Assembly: GCA_015075185.1 (NCBI GenBank)
Contig: JABTUW010000004.1
Location: 1,208,761-1,272,760, forward strand
Direction: 5' to 3'
DNA: 64,000 nucleotides
DNA from: Anaerolineales bacterium
GTDB lineage: Bacteria; Chloroflexota; Anaerolineae; 4572-78; J111
Shown piece after piece: positions 24,905 to 33,497 of this stretch (within the stretch, counting starts at the first letter, position 1; each line of letters begins with the position of its first letter). The notes beneath the pieces are model-generated. The model was not told the origin of the DNA. It made no database searches and saw only the letters and a program-made list of their open reading frames with translations. The position numbers and the translations under genes are program-made.

Positions 24905-27900
24905 ATGATTATGGCAGAGACAAAAATTCCAATCCCTACTGATAATGATATTACCAGTACTCGCTTGTTGGAGGTCGAACGAGAGCAACGCGAATTGGCT
25001 GAAGCTCTCCGGGAAGTTGGGGCAGCGCTAAATGCCACTCTGGATTTTAATACAGTCCTCGACCGCCTGCTCGACCAAGTTGGCCGGTTGGCTCCCTACG
25101 ATACGGGAAATGTCTTTCTGCTCGAGCAGGGAATTGCTCGTGTTGTCCGCACGCGCGGCCACGAAAAATTTGGAACGGAAATTGCCCGCAAGGCCGCTGC
25201 GCTATCTTTTAATTTGGCAACAACGCCCAACCTACGCCGGATGGCTGAGAGTAAAGAGCCTCTGCTCATCTCGGACACTGCCACTGACCCTAATTGGTTA
25301 AAGGGTGAAGCCTGGGGCCACGTCCGTTCATGGGTAGGCGCTCCAATTGTGGCTCAGGGGCAAGTCATTGCTTTTTTTTCATTAGATAAGACGGAACCGG
25401 GCTTCTATCAAGCTAAACATACCGAACATCTGGCCGTGTTTGCTGGCCAGGCCGCCTTGGCCCTGGAAAACGCCCGGCTCTTTGAGGCAGAAGCCCGGCG
25501 CCGGCGTGAAGCTGAAACTTTACGTGAGGCAGCAGCGGCGCTTACTTCCGCCCTTGATCTTGAACGAGTTCTGGATAATATTCTGACCCACCTGGAACAA
25601 GTCATTCCCTACGATAGCGCCAGTGTCTTCTTGCTGGAAGGTAATTTTCTGCGGGCTGTTGCTGGTAAAGGCCTCCCCTTCCCGGAACAAGCCATTGGGC
25701 AAGGCTTTCCGGCAGACAATGACCCCTTTTTAGAGACATTGAAGCGTACCCATCAACCCCTATACTTGCCCGATGCCCAGCTCGAACTTCATTTTAAACA
25801 TTGGGGAGATACCTATTATATTCGTAGTTGGATGGCAGTACCTTTAGTGGTGCGGGAACGCTTTATTGGTTATGTTACCCTCGACAGCAAGCAAATAGCA
25901 GCCTACGGTCCAATAGAAGCAGATTTAGCCCAAGCCTTCGCCAACCAGGCCGCTATTGCTATTGAGAATGCTCAGCTCTTTCAAGCAGCCGAATCGGCCC
26001 GGCGCCTCTCTGACTCGCTCCGGGAAATTGGGGCCTTATTAGCAGCCACGCTGGACCCAAACGAAGTTATGAATCGAGTTCTCGACAGTCTTGCCAAAGT
26101 GATTGCTTATGACAGCGCTTCAATTATGTTAAAGGAAGGCCACGCCTTTCAAATTAAAGCAGGGCGTGGCTTGCCCCTTAACACTCCCGGCATGAAGCTG
26201 CCTTTCAGGTTTCAGGAAAGTGAGTTGCATAAGCAACTGTATCAGAGTACAGAGCCAATAATTATTCCCGATGTTCAGCAGGATCCGCGTTGGATTAAAA
26301 TTGCGGGCGACGAGTACATCCGAAGTTGGTTGGCTGTACCTTTGCTGGTACGCGACAAAGTCATCGGGGCGCTGAACCTGGATAAATGCGAGCCGGGTTT
26401 TTACACTAAAGAGCATGTTTTTATTGTGAGCGCCTTTGCTCAACACGCAGCTATTGCGCTCGAAAATGCCCATTTATTTGATAAAACCCGACGCCAAGCT
26501 CAACAACTGGAAGCGCTGCACCAAATCTCGCAAGATTTGACGGCTCTCCGTGATTTAGACATACTCCTGCGCCAGATCGTTGAACACGCGTTACAGCTTC
26601 TTGATGCCGAGGGTGGAGATGTTTTCATGTATCGTCCTGAACGCCAGGTACTGGAATTAGTGGTAGCCCTGGGACAGAAAGCAGGGCCACCCGGATTAAT
26701 CCTCAGGCCGGGTGAAGGACTTTCAGGCACAGTTTGGGATACCGGCCAGCCCTTAATTGTTGAAGATTTTCAGCTATGGCCCGGAAAAGCAGGGGTGTGG
26801 GCAGACATTCCTGGGCTGACCGTCGTAGGCGCTCCGATCCGGTGGGGTAACGAAACCCTGGGTGTATTAAGTATCTTTGCTGATAATACCCAGCGACACT
26901 TTACGGCTGACGATGCCACCCTCCTGGCCCAGTTTGCTGCTCAAGCGGCCATAGCTATTGAAAATGCCCGGTTATACGAGCAGGTGCAGCGTCATGCCGC
27001 CAAATTGGAAGTACGCGTTGCCGAACGGACTTTTGAGCTTGAAGTTCTCTACGAACTTACCCAGGCTTTAGGCCAGGCTACTCAGCTCAGCGATATCATC
27101 CGTCTCATCCTGCTCCATCTTTACCGGACAATTCCCCATGACGTGGCGGCCAGTCTGCTGGTCACGGAAGCGGCTAATACCCTGGTCATTCAAAGCCAAC
27201 GTCCTCTCTCCGCCCAAGTTGAAGCCGATATCCAGGAGATTATGAAGGCTGTTCTTAACCAGCCGTTAGCCAAGCCTCTGGAAGTACGGCGTATTCGGCC
27301 AAAAAGTGAGACGACTATCTGGCCGCCCCTTGAAGATTTAGCCTCAATTATGCAGGTTCCGATTGTAATTGACGAAGTCCCGGTAGGATTGCTGCTGATT
27401 GCCACAGAACATTCCAATCAGTTCACCCAGGATCAGGCTCGTTTATTGCGCACCATCGCTAACCAAGCCAGCGAGTCTATCCAGCGGCTGCAACTCCTAT
27501 TGGCCGCCGAGTATCAACGCCTGGAAAGTCTGGTGGCGCATTTACCCGATGGCATCATTTTGTTAAACTCAGAGCTACGCATTGTCCTGGCTAACCAGAC
27601 AGCCCAAAAATTCTTGACCGTACTCACGCCTGCTAATCCCGGGGATCAGTTAAAGTACCTTGGCCATCAACCCATTAGCCTAATTATAGATTTAGACACA
27701 ATCGGACTATCTCGAGAAGTAGAATCAATCAGTTTTCCACGCCAGCTTTTTGAAGTAGTGGCAAGACCGGTGGCAGTGGGGCCTGAGGCAGGTGGCTGGA
27801 TTCTGGTAATTCGAGAGGTGACAGCCGAACGGGCCGCACAAGAACGTGTTCAACAGCAGGATCGGTTGGCGGCAGTCGGCCAGTTAGCGGCAGGGATTGC

Positions 27901-29053
27901 CCATGATTTTAATAATATTTTGACCAGCATGATCGGATTTGCCGAATTGGCCCGCCTTGATCCTCATATCTCACCGCCTGTTGACGAGGACCTGCAACGC
28001 ATCATCCAGCAAGGTCAGCGGGCTGCTGCTTTGATCCGCCAAATTTTGGATTTTAGCCGGCAATCCATTGCCGAAAAGCGCCCAATAGATTTGGCCGCTT
28101 TTCTTAAAGAAACAGTAAAGCTTCTGGAGCGTACCATTCCCGAAGATATTCGGATTATTCTCGAAATTGAACCGAGCAGCGATGATACTTACAAACTCAA
28201 CGGCGATCCCACTCAAATTCAGCAGGTTCTGGCGAATTTAGCGGTTAATGGCAGGGATGCAATGCCGGTTGGGGGTATCATGCATTTCCGGCTAAGTCAC
28301 TTCACCTTAAAACCAGGCCAGCCCCCTCCCTATCCAGAGATGTCCCCAGGCCCCTGGATTCTGCTATCCGTTTCAGATAACGGCGTCGGCATCTCACCAG
28401 AAGCACTACCGCGCATCTTTGAGCCTTTCTTTACCACAAAGGAAGTGGGTAAAGGGACCGGGCTAGGTTTGGCCCAAGTGTATGGTATTATCACTCAACA
28501 CGAAGGCTATATTGATGTTCAGACCGAATTCGGAAAGGGCACAAACTTCATAGTTTATCTTCCTGCAATAGCCCCCGTATCAAAAACAACACTCCAAACG
28601 GCTGAAACTGAAACTATCGAGGGGCAAGGTGAACTCATTTTATTGGTAGAGGATGATTTGGCTGTTCTGGAAGTTACGCGAGTGATGATAGAGAATCTCG
28701 GTTATCGGGTGATAACTGCATCCAATGGCCGGCAGGCCCTGGAAGCATACGATGATTTTCAGCCTGAGATTGCTTTGGTTTTGACTGATATGACCATGCC
28801 TGAGATGGGCGGGGTTATTTTAGCTCAAAGTTTACAGGCCAAGTACCCCACCACCAAAGTCATTGCTTTAACCGGTTATCCACTAGAGGCCGAGTCCAAA
28901 GAGTTGCTGGATCATGGAATTGTTGATTGGTTACAAAAACCCCTGAATAGACATCAGTTAGCCCAGACAATTCGCCGATCGCTGACCATAGAGCAAAAAC
29001 ACGGTCAGGAGTACCGACAGATGACCAAGCAGTCGCTACACCCCCAAAAATAA
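24905..29053 (+). CDS. Hybrid histidine kinase with five GAF domains, PAS and receiver
   Basis: A very long soluble sensor, 1382 residues. Five GAF domains follow one another at about 35-200, 205-370, 375-530, 535-700 and 705-865, most closing with an IALENARLF-type helix. The first three share a GxALxATLDxxxVLDR opening and look like internal duplications. A PAS-like domain (880-985) precedes HisKA with His near 1000 in AAGIAHDFNNILTSM, then HATPase_c (DNGVGISPEALPRIFEPFF, GTGLGLAQVYG) and a C-terminal receiver (1255-1372; phospho-acceptor Asp near 1295 in LVLTDMTMPEMGG). Five GAFs imply integration of several small-molecule signals. A second start 6 bp downstream is equally possible. Confidence 0.95.
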   Translation: MIMAETKIPIPTDNDITSTRLLEVEREQRELAEALREVGAALNATLDFNTVLDRLLDQVGRLAPYDTGNVFLLEQGIARVVRTRGHEKFGTEIARKAAALSFNLATTPNLRRMAESKEPLLISDTATDPNWLKGEAWGHVRSWVGAPIVAQGQVIAFFSLDKTEPGFYQAKHTEHLAVFAGQAALALENARLFEAEARRRREAETLREAAAALTSALDLERVLDNILTHLEQVIPYDSASVFLLEGNFLRAVAGKGLPFPEQAIGQGFPADNDPFLETLKRTHQPLYLPDAQLELHFKHWGDTYYIRSWMAVPLVVRERFIGYVTLDSKQIAAYGPIEADLAQAFANQAAIAIENAQLFQAAESARRLSDSLREIGALLAATLDPNEVMNRVLDSLAKVIAYDSASIMLKEGHAFQIKAGRGLPLNTPGMKLPFRFQESELHKQLYQSTEPIIIPDVQQDPRWIKIAGDEYIRSWLAVPLLVRDKVIGALNLDKCEPGFYTKEHVFIVSAFAQHAAIALENAHLFDKTRRQAQQLEALHQISQDLTALRDLDILLRQIVEHALQLLDAEGGDVFMYRPERQVLELVVALGQKAGPPGLILRPGEGLSGTVWDTGQPLIVEDFQLWPGKAGVWADIPGLTVVGAPIRWGNETLGVLSIFADNTQRHFTADDATLLAQFAAQAAIAIENARLYEQVQRHAAKLEVRVAERTFELEVLYELTQALGQATQLSDIIRLILLHLYRTIPHDVAASLLVTEAANTLVIQSQRPLSAQVEADIQEIMKAVLNQPLAKPLEVRRIRPKSETTIWPPLEDLASIMQVPIVIDEVPVGLLLIATEHSNQFTQDQARLLRTIANQASESIQRLQLLLAAEYQRLESLVAHLPDGIILLNSELRIVLANQTAQKFLTVLTPANPGDQLKYLGHQPISLIIDLDTIGLSREVESISFPRQLFEVVARPVAVGPEAGGWILVIREVTAERAAQERVQQQDRLAAVGQLAAGIAHDFNNILTSMIGFAELARLDPHISPPVDEDLQRIIQQGQRAAALIRQILDFSRQSIAEKRPIDLAAFLKETVKLLERTIPEDIRIILEIEPSSDDTYKLNGDPTQIQQVLANLAVNGRDAMPVGGIMHFRLSHFTLKPGQPPPYPEMSPGPWILLSVSDNGVGISPEALPRIFEPFFTTKEVGKGTGLGLAQVYGIITQHEGYIDVQTEFGKGTNFIVYLPAIAPVSKTTLQTAETETIEGQGELILLVEDDLAVLEVTRVMIENLGYRVITASNGRQALEAYDDFQPEIALVLTDMTMPEMGGVILAQSLQAKYPTTKVIALTGYPLEAESKELLDHGIVDWLQKPLNRHQLAQTIRRSLTIEQKHGQEYRQMTKQSLHPQK

Positions 29054-29570
29054 AACTGATCCATATGATACTGGCCTCAAAGCTGAGCGCAATCAGGCCG
29101 AAACAGACCTGAAGTATGGCTTAGCCGCAGAACGAGAGCAACGTCTACTGGCTGAAACTCTGACCGAAGTGACCTTAGCCCTGACTGCGCAAACCAGCCC
29201 CAGCAGCATTTAGAGGAAATTTTACGCCAAGTGCAGCGGGTCGTTCCTGCCAAAAGCCAGTATCAGACTATTAAGTGGTAATATATTGCGGGCTGCCTAC
29301 AAACAGGATGAACCGGTTTTGATCTGTCAACAACTTCAGGGTTGGATCAACCATTAGCCGACTTTCCCCTGGATGCGGAAGTGATTCAAACCCGCCGGAC
29401 CCGGATTATCCCCGACACTCACCAAGAACCGGGCTGGGTTACTCTGCCTCAATATTCCTGGATCAGATCACATATTGCCGCTCGATTTGCCTGGGCGAGC
29501 GGGTTTTGGGGTTACTGCGTCTGGATGCCGACACATCCGGTAAATTTTCGCCCAGAGATGCCGAGCGTTT
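29052..29570 (+). pseudogene. Frameshifted N-terminal remnant of a second GAF-PAS hybrid kinase
   Basis: Protein-level homology to a GAF kinase N-terminus runs through here but jumps frame. A coiled coil (AAEREQRLLAETLTEVTLAL) in frame 0 stops at a TAG at 29211. LEEILRQVQRVVPAK continues in frame 2 from about 29204. ASIRLLSGNILRAAYK is in frame 0 from 29256. LDQPLADFPLDAEVIQ is in frame 2 from 29342. LGLLRLDADTSGKFSP is in frame 1 from about 29500. That is four frameshifts within 300 bp. There is also no start codon between the upstream in-frame TGA (29022) and the coiled coil. It continues into the open frame at 29506. Confidence 0.8.
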
Positions 29571-30690
29571 GAAACCTCTGGTCAATGCTGCCGCCATTGC
29601 TCTGGAAAATGCCCGGCTTCACGAGCAAGCACAACGGGAAATTGTTGAGCGCAAACGAGCGGAAGAAGCCCTGGCCGCTGAACGCAACCTTTTGCGGACT
29701 TTGATTGATAATGTACCTGCTCTTCTTTACGTAAAAGACGCCGCGAGCCGCTTTCTACTCGCCAGCAGGTCGGTCGCCCAGGTAATGGGTGTATCTAACC
29801 CGGCCGAGTTGGTCGGTAGAACTGATTTCGATTTTCTTGATCAGGAATTAGCCGGACAATTTTACGCCGACGAACAGGCTGTTATCCGCTCAGGGCAACC
29901 TCTTATTGGCCAGGAAGAAAAGTTTCTTGCTCCAGCCACTCATAAACAAGGCTGGTATTCAACCACCACTGTTCCTCTGCCCGATAATTCCGGGAAAGTA
30001 GTCGGCATCATTGGCCTGAGTCACGATATTACCCAACTTAAACAGGTAGAACAGGCGCTCTTGGAGAGCCAAACCCGCCTTAAGTTACTCAACAGCATCT
30101 CTATCCGTATAACGGCCGGGTTATCGGCCGATCAGGTGATCCAACGTACCTTAAACCAGGTTGCCGATTATTTTCCCACCCTGCGGGTAGTTTATTCAAC
30201 CATTGACGAAGAAGGCCATTCAGTTACGATCCACTCGGTGCAGCCGCCGGGGATGCCCTCTCTTGCCGGTGTGACCGCCAACCTGGCCACGACGCCAGCA
30301 TACCTCAATATGCTGCGCCAGCACAAGCCAATTGTGGTGGCTAATATTGCCGCCGATGACCGCCTGACCGGCCTGACTGATCTTATTGCTGCAGGTGACA
30401 CTCAAGCCTTTCTTGATGTGCCGTTGCGTCATTCAAATAACCTGATCGGATTGCTCTGTTTTGATGCCCCAGAACCCCACCCGTGGAGTGAGCATGAAAT
30501 CACCACTCTGACCGAGGTAGCCGAGTATCTCTCGATTGCCCTTCAGAATGTCTACGAACAGCAGGAGCGTGAACGAGCCGAAGCTGAATTAAGAGCCAGC
30601 GAAGAACGTTTTCGCCTGGTCATCAACTCTATCAGTGACCATATCTACGTTACCAGAGTGACGGCCGAAGGAGAACATAATAATCATTAA
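29506..30690 (+). CDS. GAF/PAS sensory part of a broken hybrid kinase, ends at an in-frame TAA
   Basis: A 394-residue open frame. It starts with the last strand and helix of a GAF domain (LLRLDADTSG, AIALENARLHEQ), then a complete PAS domain (about 65-185), a second GAF (200-355) and the beginning of another PAS (365-394). It stops at TAA (30688-30690) in the middle of that PAS. The next frame, 30712-32490, is in the same phase and continues the same PAS domain (LSPHDDAMTGYP), so one nonsense codon separates two halves of a single protein. The frame has no real start of its own, being a fragment created by upstream frameshifts. Probably not functional alone. Confidence 0.75.
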   Translation: MGLLRLDADTSGKFSPRDAERLKPLVNAAAIALENARLHEQAQREIVERKRAEEALAAERNLLRTLIDNVPALLYVKDAASRFLLASRSVAQVMGVSNPAELVGRTDFDFLDQELAGQFYADEQAVIRSGQPLIGQEEKFLAPATHKQGWYSTTTVPLPDNSGKVVGIIGLSHDITQLKQVEQALLESQTRLKLLNSISIRITAGLSADQVIQRTLNQVADYFPTLRVVYSTIDEEGHSVTIHSVQPPGMPSLAGVTANLATTPAYLNMLRQHKPIVVANIAADDRLTGLTDLIAAGDTQAFLDVPLRHSNNLIGLLCFDAPEPHPWSEHEITTLTEVAEYLSIALQNVYEQQERERAEAELRASEERFRLVINSISDHIYVTRVTAEGEHNNH

Positions 30691-30711
30691 CTTTCTCCGC
30701 ATGACGATGCT

Positions 30712-32490
30712 ATGACTGGCTATCCCATGGAGAAATTTATGACGGATTGGCGCTTTTGGCCGACGACTGTCATCCATCCCGATGACCAGACAGCAGCGGC
30801 AGAACAGGCCAAGCATTTGGCCCTGGGCCAGCACAGCGAGGTAGAATATCGGCTGGTTCGGGCCGATGGTAAGATCATCTGGGTTCGTGATAGCGCCAGA
30901 GTCCAGCCAGAAGGCCCATCTTCCAAGATTGTTTACGGCCTGGTTAGCGATATTACTCAGCGCAAACAAGTCGAGCTAGAAAGAGAGTGGTTAACCAAGG
31001 AGCTCCGTGATATCAATCAAACCCTGGATGAACGGGTCCGCGCTCGCACGGCTGAGCTTCAGGCTATTTTTGACGCCGTGGGTGAGGGAATTTTAGTCAC
31101 CTCTCCAACTGGGGTGATCGAGTATATTAATCCGGCTATGGAAAAGCTGACCGGCTATAGTGCGGCTGAAGCCATTGGGCAAATGCCGCGCATCTGGAAA
31201 AGTGAACGACAAAACTCGGCTTTTTATGCTCAAATGTGGCAGGTGATCCAATCCGGGCATACCTGGCGGGGTGAACTGGTCAACAGGCGTAAAGACGGCA
31301 GCCTGTATGATGTCTTGCTAACTATTACCCCAATCCCTGGTCCCGATGGGAAACCTGTGGGGTTTGTCGGCGTCCAGAATGATATTACCCCTTTTAAAGA
31401 AATGAACCGGCTCAAGAACGAATTCATTTCTATGGCCACCCACGAACTGCGGACTCCCTTGACCTCTATCTTGGGTTTTAGCGAAATCCTCATAACGCGC
31501 CAATTAAGCGAGGAGCGCAAAATTCGCTACCTGACTTTCATCAACCAACAAGCCGATGCCCTGCGGGCAATTCTCGATGACCTGCTTGATCTCTCGCGGA
31601 TGGAAGCAGGAGAAGGATTTGAAGTTGTTGAGGAGGTGGTTGATTTGAAAAAAATTGTCGAAGAAGTAATCTTTGGTTTTCAAGAAAATCAACCGGCCCA
31701 TCGTTACCAAATTGTTGGCTCCGCCTCTTGGCCCCAAATAACCGGAGACCCGGCGAAATTGGCTCAACTCTTTAAAAACCTGCTCAGCAACGCCACAAAA
31801 TACTCTCCCAATGGGGGAGAGATTGTTTTGCAAGGCTCTATCGAGCAAGAGTACAATCTATTTCACCTAACCCTGACCGACCAGGGAGTCGGTATGACGC
31901 CCGAGCAGGTCACTCAGGTTTTTGACCGCTTCTATCGAGCTGATGCCTCAAATACGGCCATCGGTGGAACAGGGTTGGGTATGACCATCAGCCGGTTGAT
32001 TGTGGAGCGTCATGGGGGTAAAATTTGGGTTGAGAGTGAGTATGGCATTGGCACTACAGTCCACCTTCTTTTGCCACTCCTTAATCGGCCAATTTACATT
32101 CTAATCATTGAGGATGACCACAGTTTACGTGAGTTACAACAGAGAATTCTAAGAGCCGAAAATTTTATCGTCTTGGGGGTTGAAGATGGCATCACCGGCT
32201 TAAAATTAGCCAGTGCCTGCCAACCCAATCTCATTTTGCTTGACCTGGCCCTCCCGGGGATGACCGGTTTTGAGGTGCTAGAACATCTACAAAACGACTA
32301 TTTAACCAAAGATATACCGGTGATTATCACTTCGGCCATAGATACCGCAGTAGAGATAGAGAAAGCTATTCAAAAAGGAGCCACAGATTACCTGGTTAAA
32401 CCTTACGGGATGGGTGATTTGACCGTTCGCGTCAACCGAGCCTTAATCAAACCCCCCGCGCGTTCCCAGGTAAAGACACAAAACAGATAA
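30712..32490 (+). CDS. PAS-HisKA-HATPase-receiver portion of the broken hybrid kinase
   Basis: A 592-residue intact open frame containing the whole catalytic half: the rest of a PAS domain (1-90), a second PAS (105-225; NPAMEKLTGYSAAEAIG), HisKA with His244 in MATHELRTPLTSIL, HATPase_c (340-455; DQGVGMTPEQ, GTGLGMTISRLI) and a receiver (462-580; IIEDDHSL, Asp511 in ILLDLALPGMTG). It is in phase with 29506-30690 and separated from it only by one TAA. All catalytic motifs are intact, so it could still work as a soluble kinase if translated from the ATG at 30712. No Shine-Dalgarno is evident there. It is followed by a stand-alone receiver at 32541. Confidence 0.8.
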   Translation: MTGYPMEKFMTDWRFWPTTVIHPDDQTAAAEQAKHLALGQHSEVEYRLVRADGKIIWVRDSARVQPEGPSSKIVYGLVSDITQRKQVELEREWLTKELRDINQTLDERVRARTAELQAIFDAVGEGILVTSPTGVIEYINPAMEKLTGYSAAEAIGQMPRIWKSERQNSAFYAQMWQVIQSGHTWRGELVNRRKDGSLYDVLLTITPIPGPDGKPVGFVGVQNDITPFKEMNRLKNEFISMATHELRTPLTSILGFSEILITRQLSEERKIRYLTFINQQADALRAILDDLLDLSRMEAGEGFEVVEEVVDLKKIVEEVIFGFQENQPAHRYQIVGSASWPQITGDPAKLAQLFKNLLSNATKYSPNGGEIVLQGSIEQEYNLFHLTLTDQGVGMTPEQVTQVFDRFYRADASNTAIGGTGLGMTISRLIVERHGGKIWVESEYGIGTTVHLLLPLLNRPIYILIIEDDHSLRELQQRILRAENFIVLGVEDGITGLKLASACQPNLILLDLALPGMTGFEVLEHLQNDYLTKDIPVIITSAIDTAVEIEKAIQKGATDYLVKPYGMGDLTVRVNRALIKPPARSQVKTQNR

Positions 32491-32540
32491 AATTATTGAT
32501 TACAAATCCCTCAACATCTTACCTACGGAGGCTTACCCTA

Positions 32541-32909
32541 ATGAAGAAAATCCTAATTGTGGACGACCAAGTTGAAGTCCGTGAATTGGTTCAGGTTACC
32601 CTGGAAATTGGCGATTATCATATTCTCTCAGCCGAAAATGGCCGGCAAGCCATTGAGATTGCGAAAGCTGAACACCCTGATATTATCCTGCTGGATGTCA
32701 TGATGCCAGGCAGCGATATTGATGGCCTGGAAGCTTGCCGCCGTCTCAAATCTGACCCGGCGACCGCCGATATTACGATTGTGATGCTTTCGGCTAAGGG
32801 ACAAGAAGTTGATATCGAAAACGGCAAATTCGCCGGTGCAGATGATTACTTTATCAAGCCATTTAGTCCTATCGCCTTAATTGAAAAGGTTGAGTCCGTC
32901 ATCGGCTAA
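32541..32909 (+). CDS. Single-domain response regulator (CheY-like)
   Basis: Stand-alone receiver, 122 residues, with KKILIVDDQVEVRELV, phospho-acceptor Asp52 in IILLDVMMPGSDIDG and Lys in DDYFIKPFSP. No output domain. The ATG at 32541 is chosen because GGAGG lies 9 bp upstream, and the open frame further upstream is not protein-like. It lies 50 bp after the broken hybrid kinase and may have been its phosphotransfer partner. Confidence 0.92.
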   Translation: MKKILIVDDQVEVRELVQVTLEIGDYHILSAENGRQAIEIAKAEHPDIILLDVMMPGSDIDGLEACRRLKSDPATADITIVMLSAKGQEVDIENGKFAGADDYFIKPFSPIALIEKVESVIG

Positions 32910-33103
32910 CAGATCACCCAATTTTGACCATAATGTTGAGGTTGGTTCTGGTGAATCTCTCGCTGGCTGCGCTGTTAATTCAAGTTGGGACAGTCGTCCT
33001 ATAGATTTTTGGTTTTCAGGATGATATAATAAGCCCAACTTAACTTAATTAACGATCTCGATTAAGTGAATTAACAACCAAAGCGCAAGGAGGAGGAGCC
33101 TAT

Positions 33104-33427
33104 ATGCCTCGCCAAAAATTAATCAACAAAGCACTCGAAGTGAGTGGCATGATTCTAGACTTAGAAAAAGCCTGTTTAAAAAAGCGGGATGGCGAGGTAC
33201 ACCTCACCCCCAAAGAAACCAAACTGATGGCTCTCCTCATGAAAAATGTGGGTAAGGTTGTGAGCCGCAGTGAGTTGATGCAAGAGGTGTGGAATACGGA
33301 GTACCTGGGCGATACACGCACTTTAGATGTGCATATTTGCTGGTTGCGTCAAAAAATTGAGGATAATCCCCGGGTGCCTGAATTTATTCTGACCCGCCGG
33401 GGCCAAGGCTATGAGCTGCGCATTTAG
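33104..33427 (+). CDS. Stand-alone winged-helix (OmpR/PhoB C-terminal type) protein
   Basis: A 107-residue protein consisting of only the DNA-binding domain of the OmpR/PhoB class: LTPKETKLMALLMKNVGKVV, the recognition helix region TRTLDVHICWLRQKIE and the wing TRRGQGYELRI. No receiver precedes it. The upstream 190 bp hold no receiver remnant. They contain a TATAAT at 33025-33030, an AT-rich imperfect inverted repeat (CTTAAT ... ATTAAG, 33044-33066) and a strong AGGAGGAGG ribosome site. It therefore looks like a genuine independent gene, perhaps autoregulated. A terminator follows at 33464. Confidence 0.85.
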   Translation: MPRQKLINKALEVSGMILDLEKACLKKRDGEVHLTPKETKLMALLMKNVGKVVSRSELMQEVWNTEYLGDTRTLDVHICWLRQKIEDNPRVPEFILTRRGQGYELRI

Positions 33428-33463
33428 TTAACTCAAGCCTGCCCAAGTTCAAAATAAAAAATG

Positions 33464-33497
33464 AAGCCCTCCCATTTTGGGAGGGCTTTTTTGTTTT
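33464..33497. terminator. Bidirectional rho-independent terminator
   Basis: A 10-bp stem, AAGCCCTCCC with GGGAGGGCTT, 5-nt loop (ATTTT), followed by TTTTTT on the plus strand and preceded by an A-run. It lies between the convergent winged-helix gene and the PEP/pyruvate-binding gene. Confidence 0.9.

Noticed and set aside
30688..30690. In-frame TAA read as a recoded codon
   Set aside because: There is no recoding signal or other in-frame TAA in nearby intact genes, and the same gene already has four frameshifts, so a nonsense mutation is simpler.
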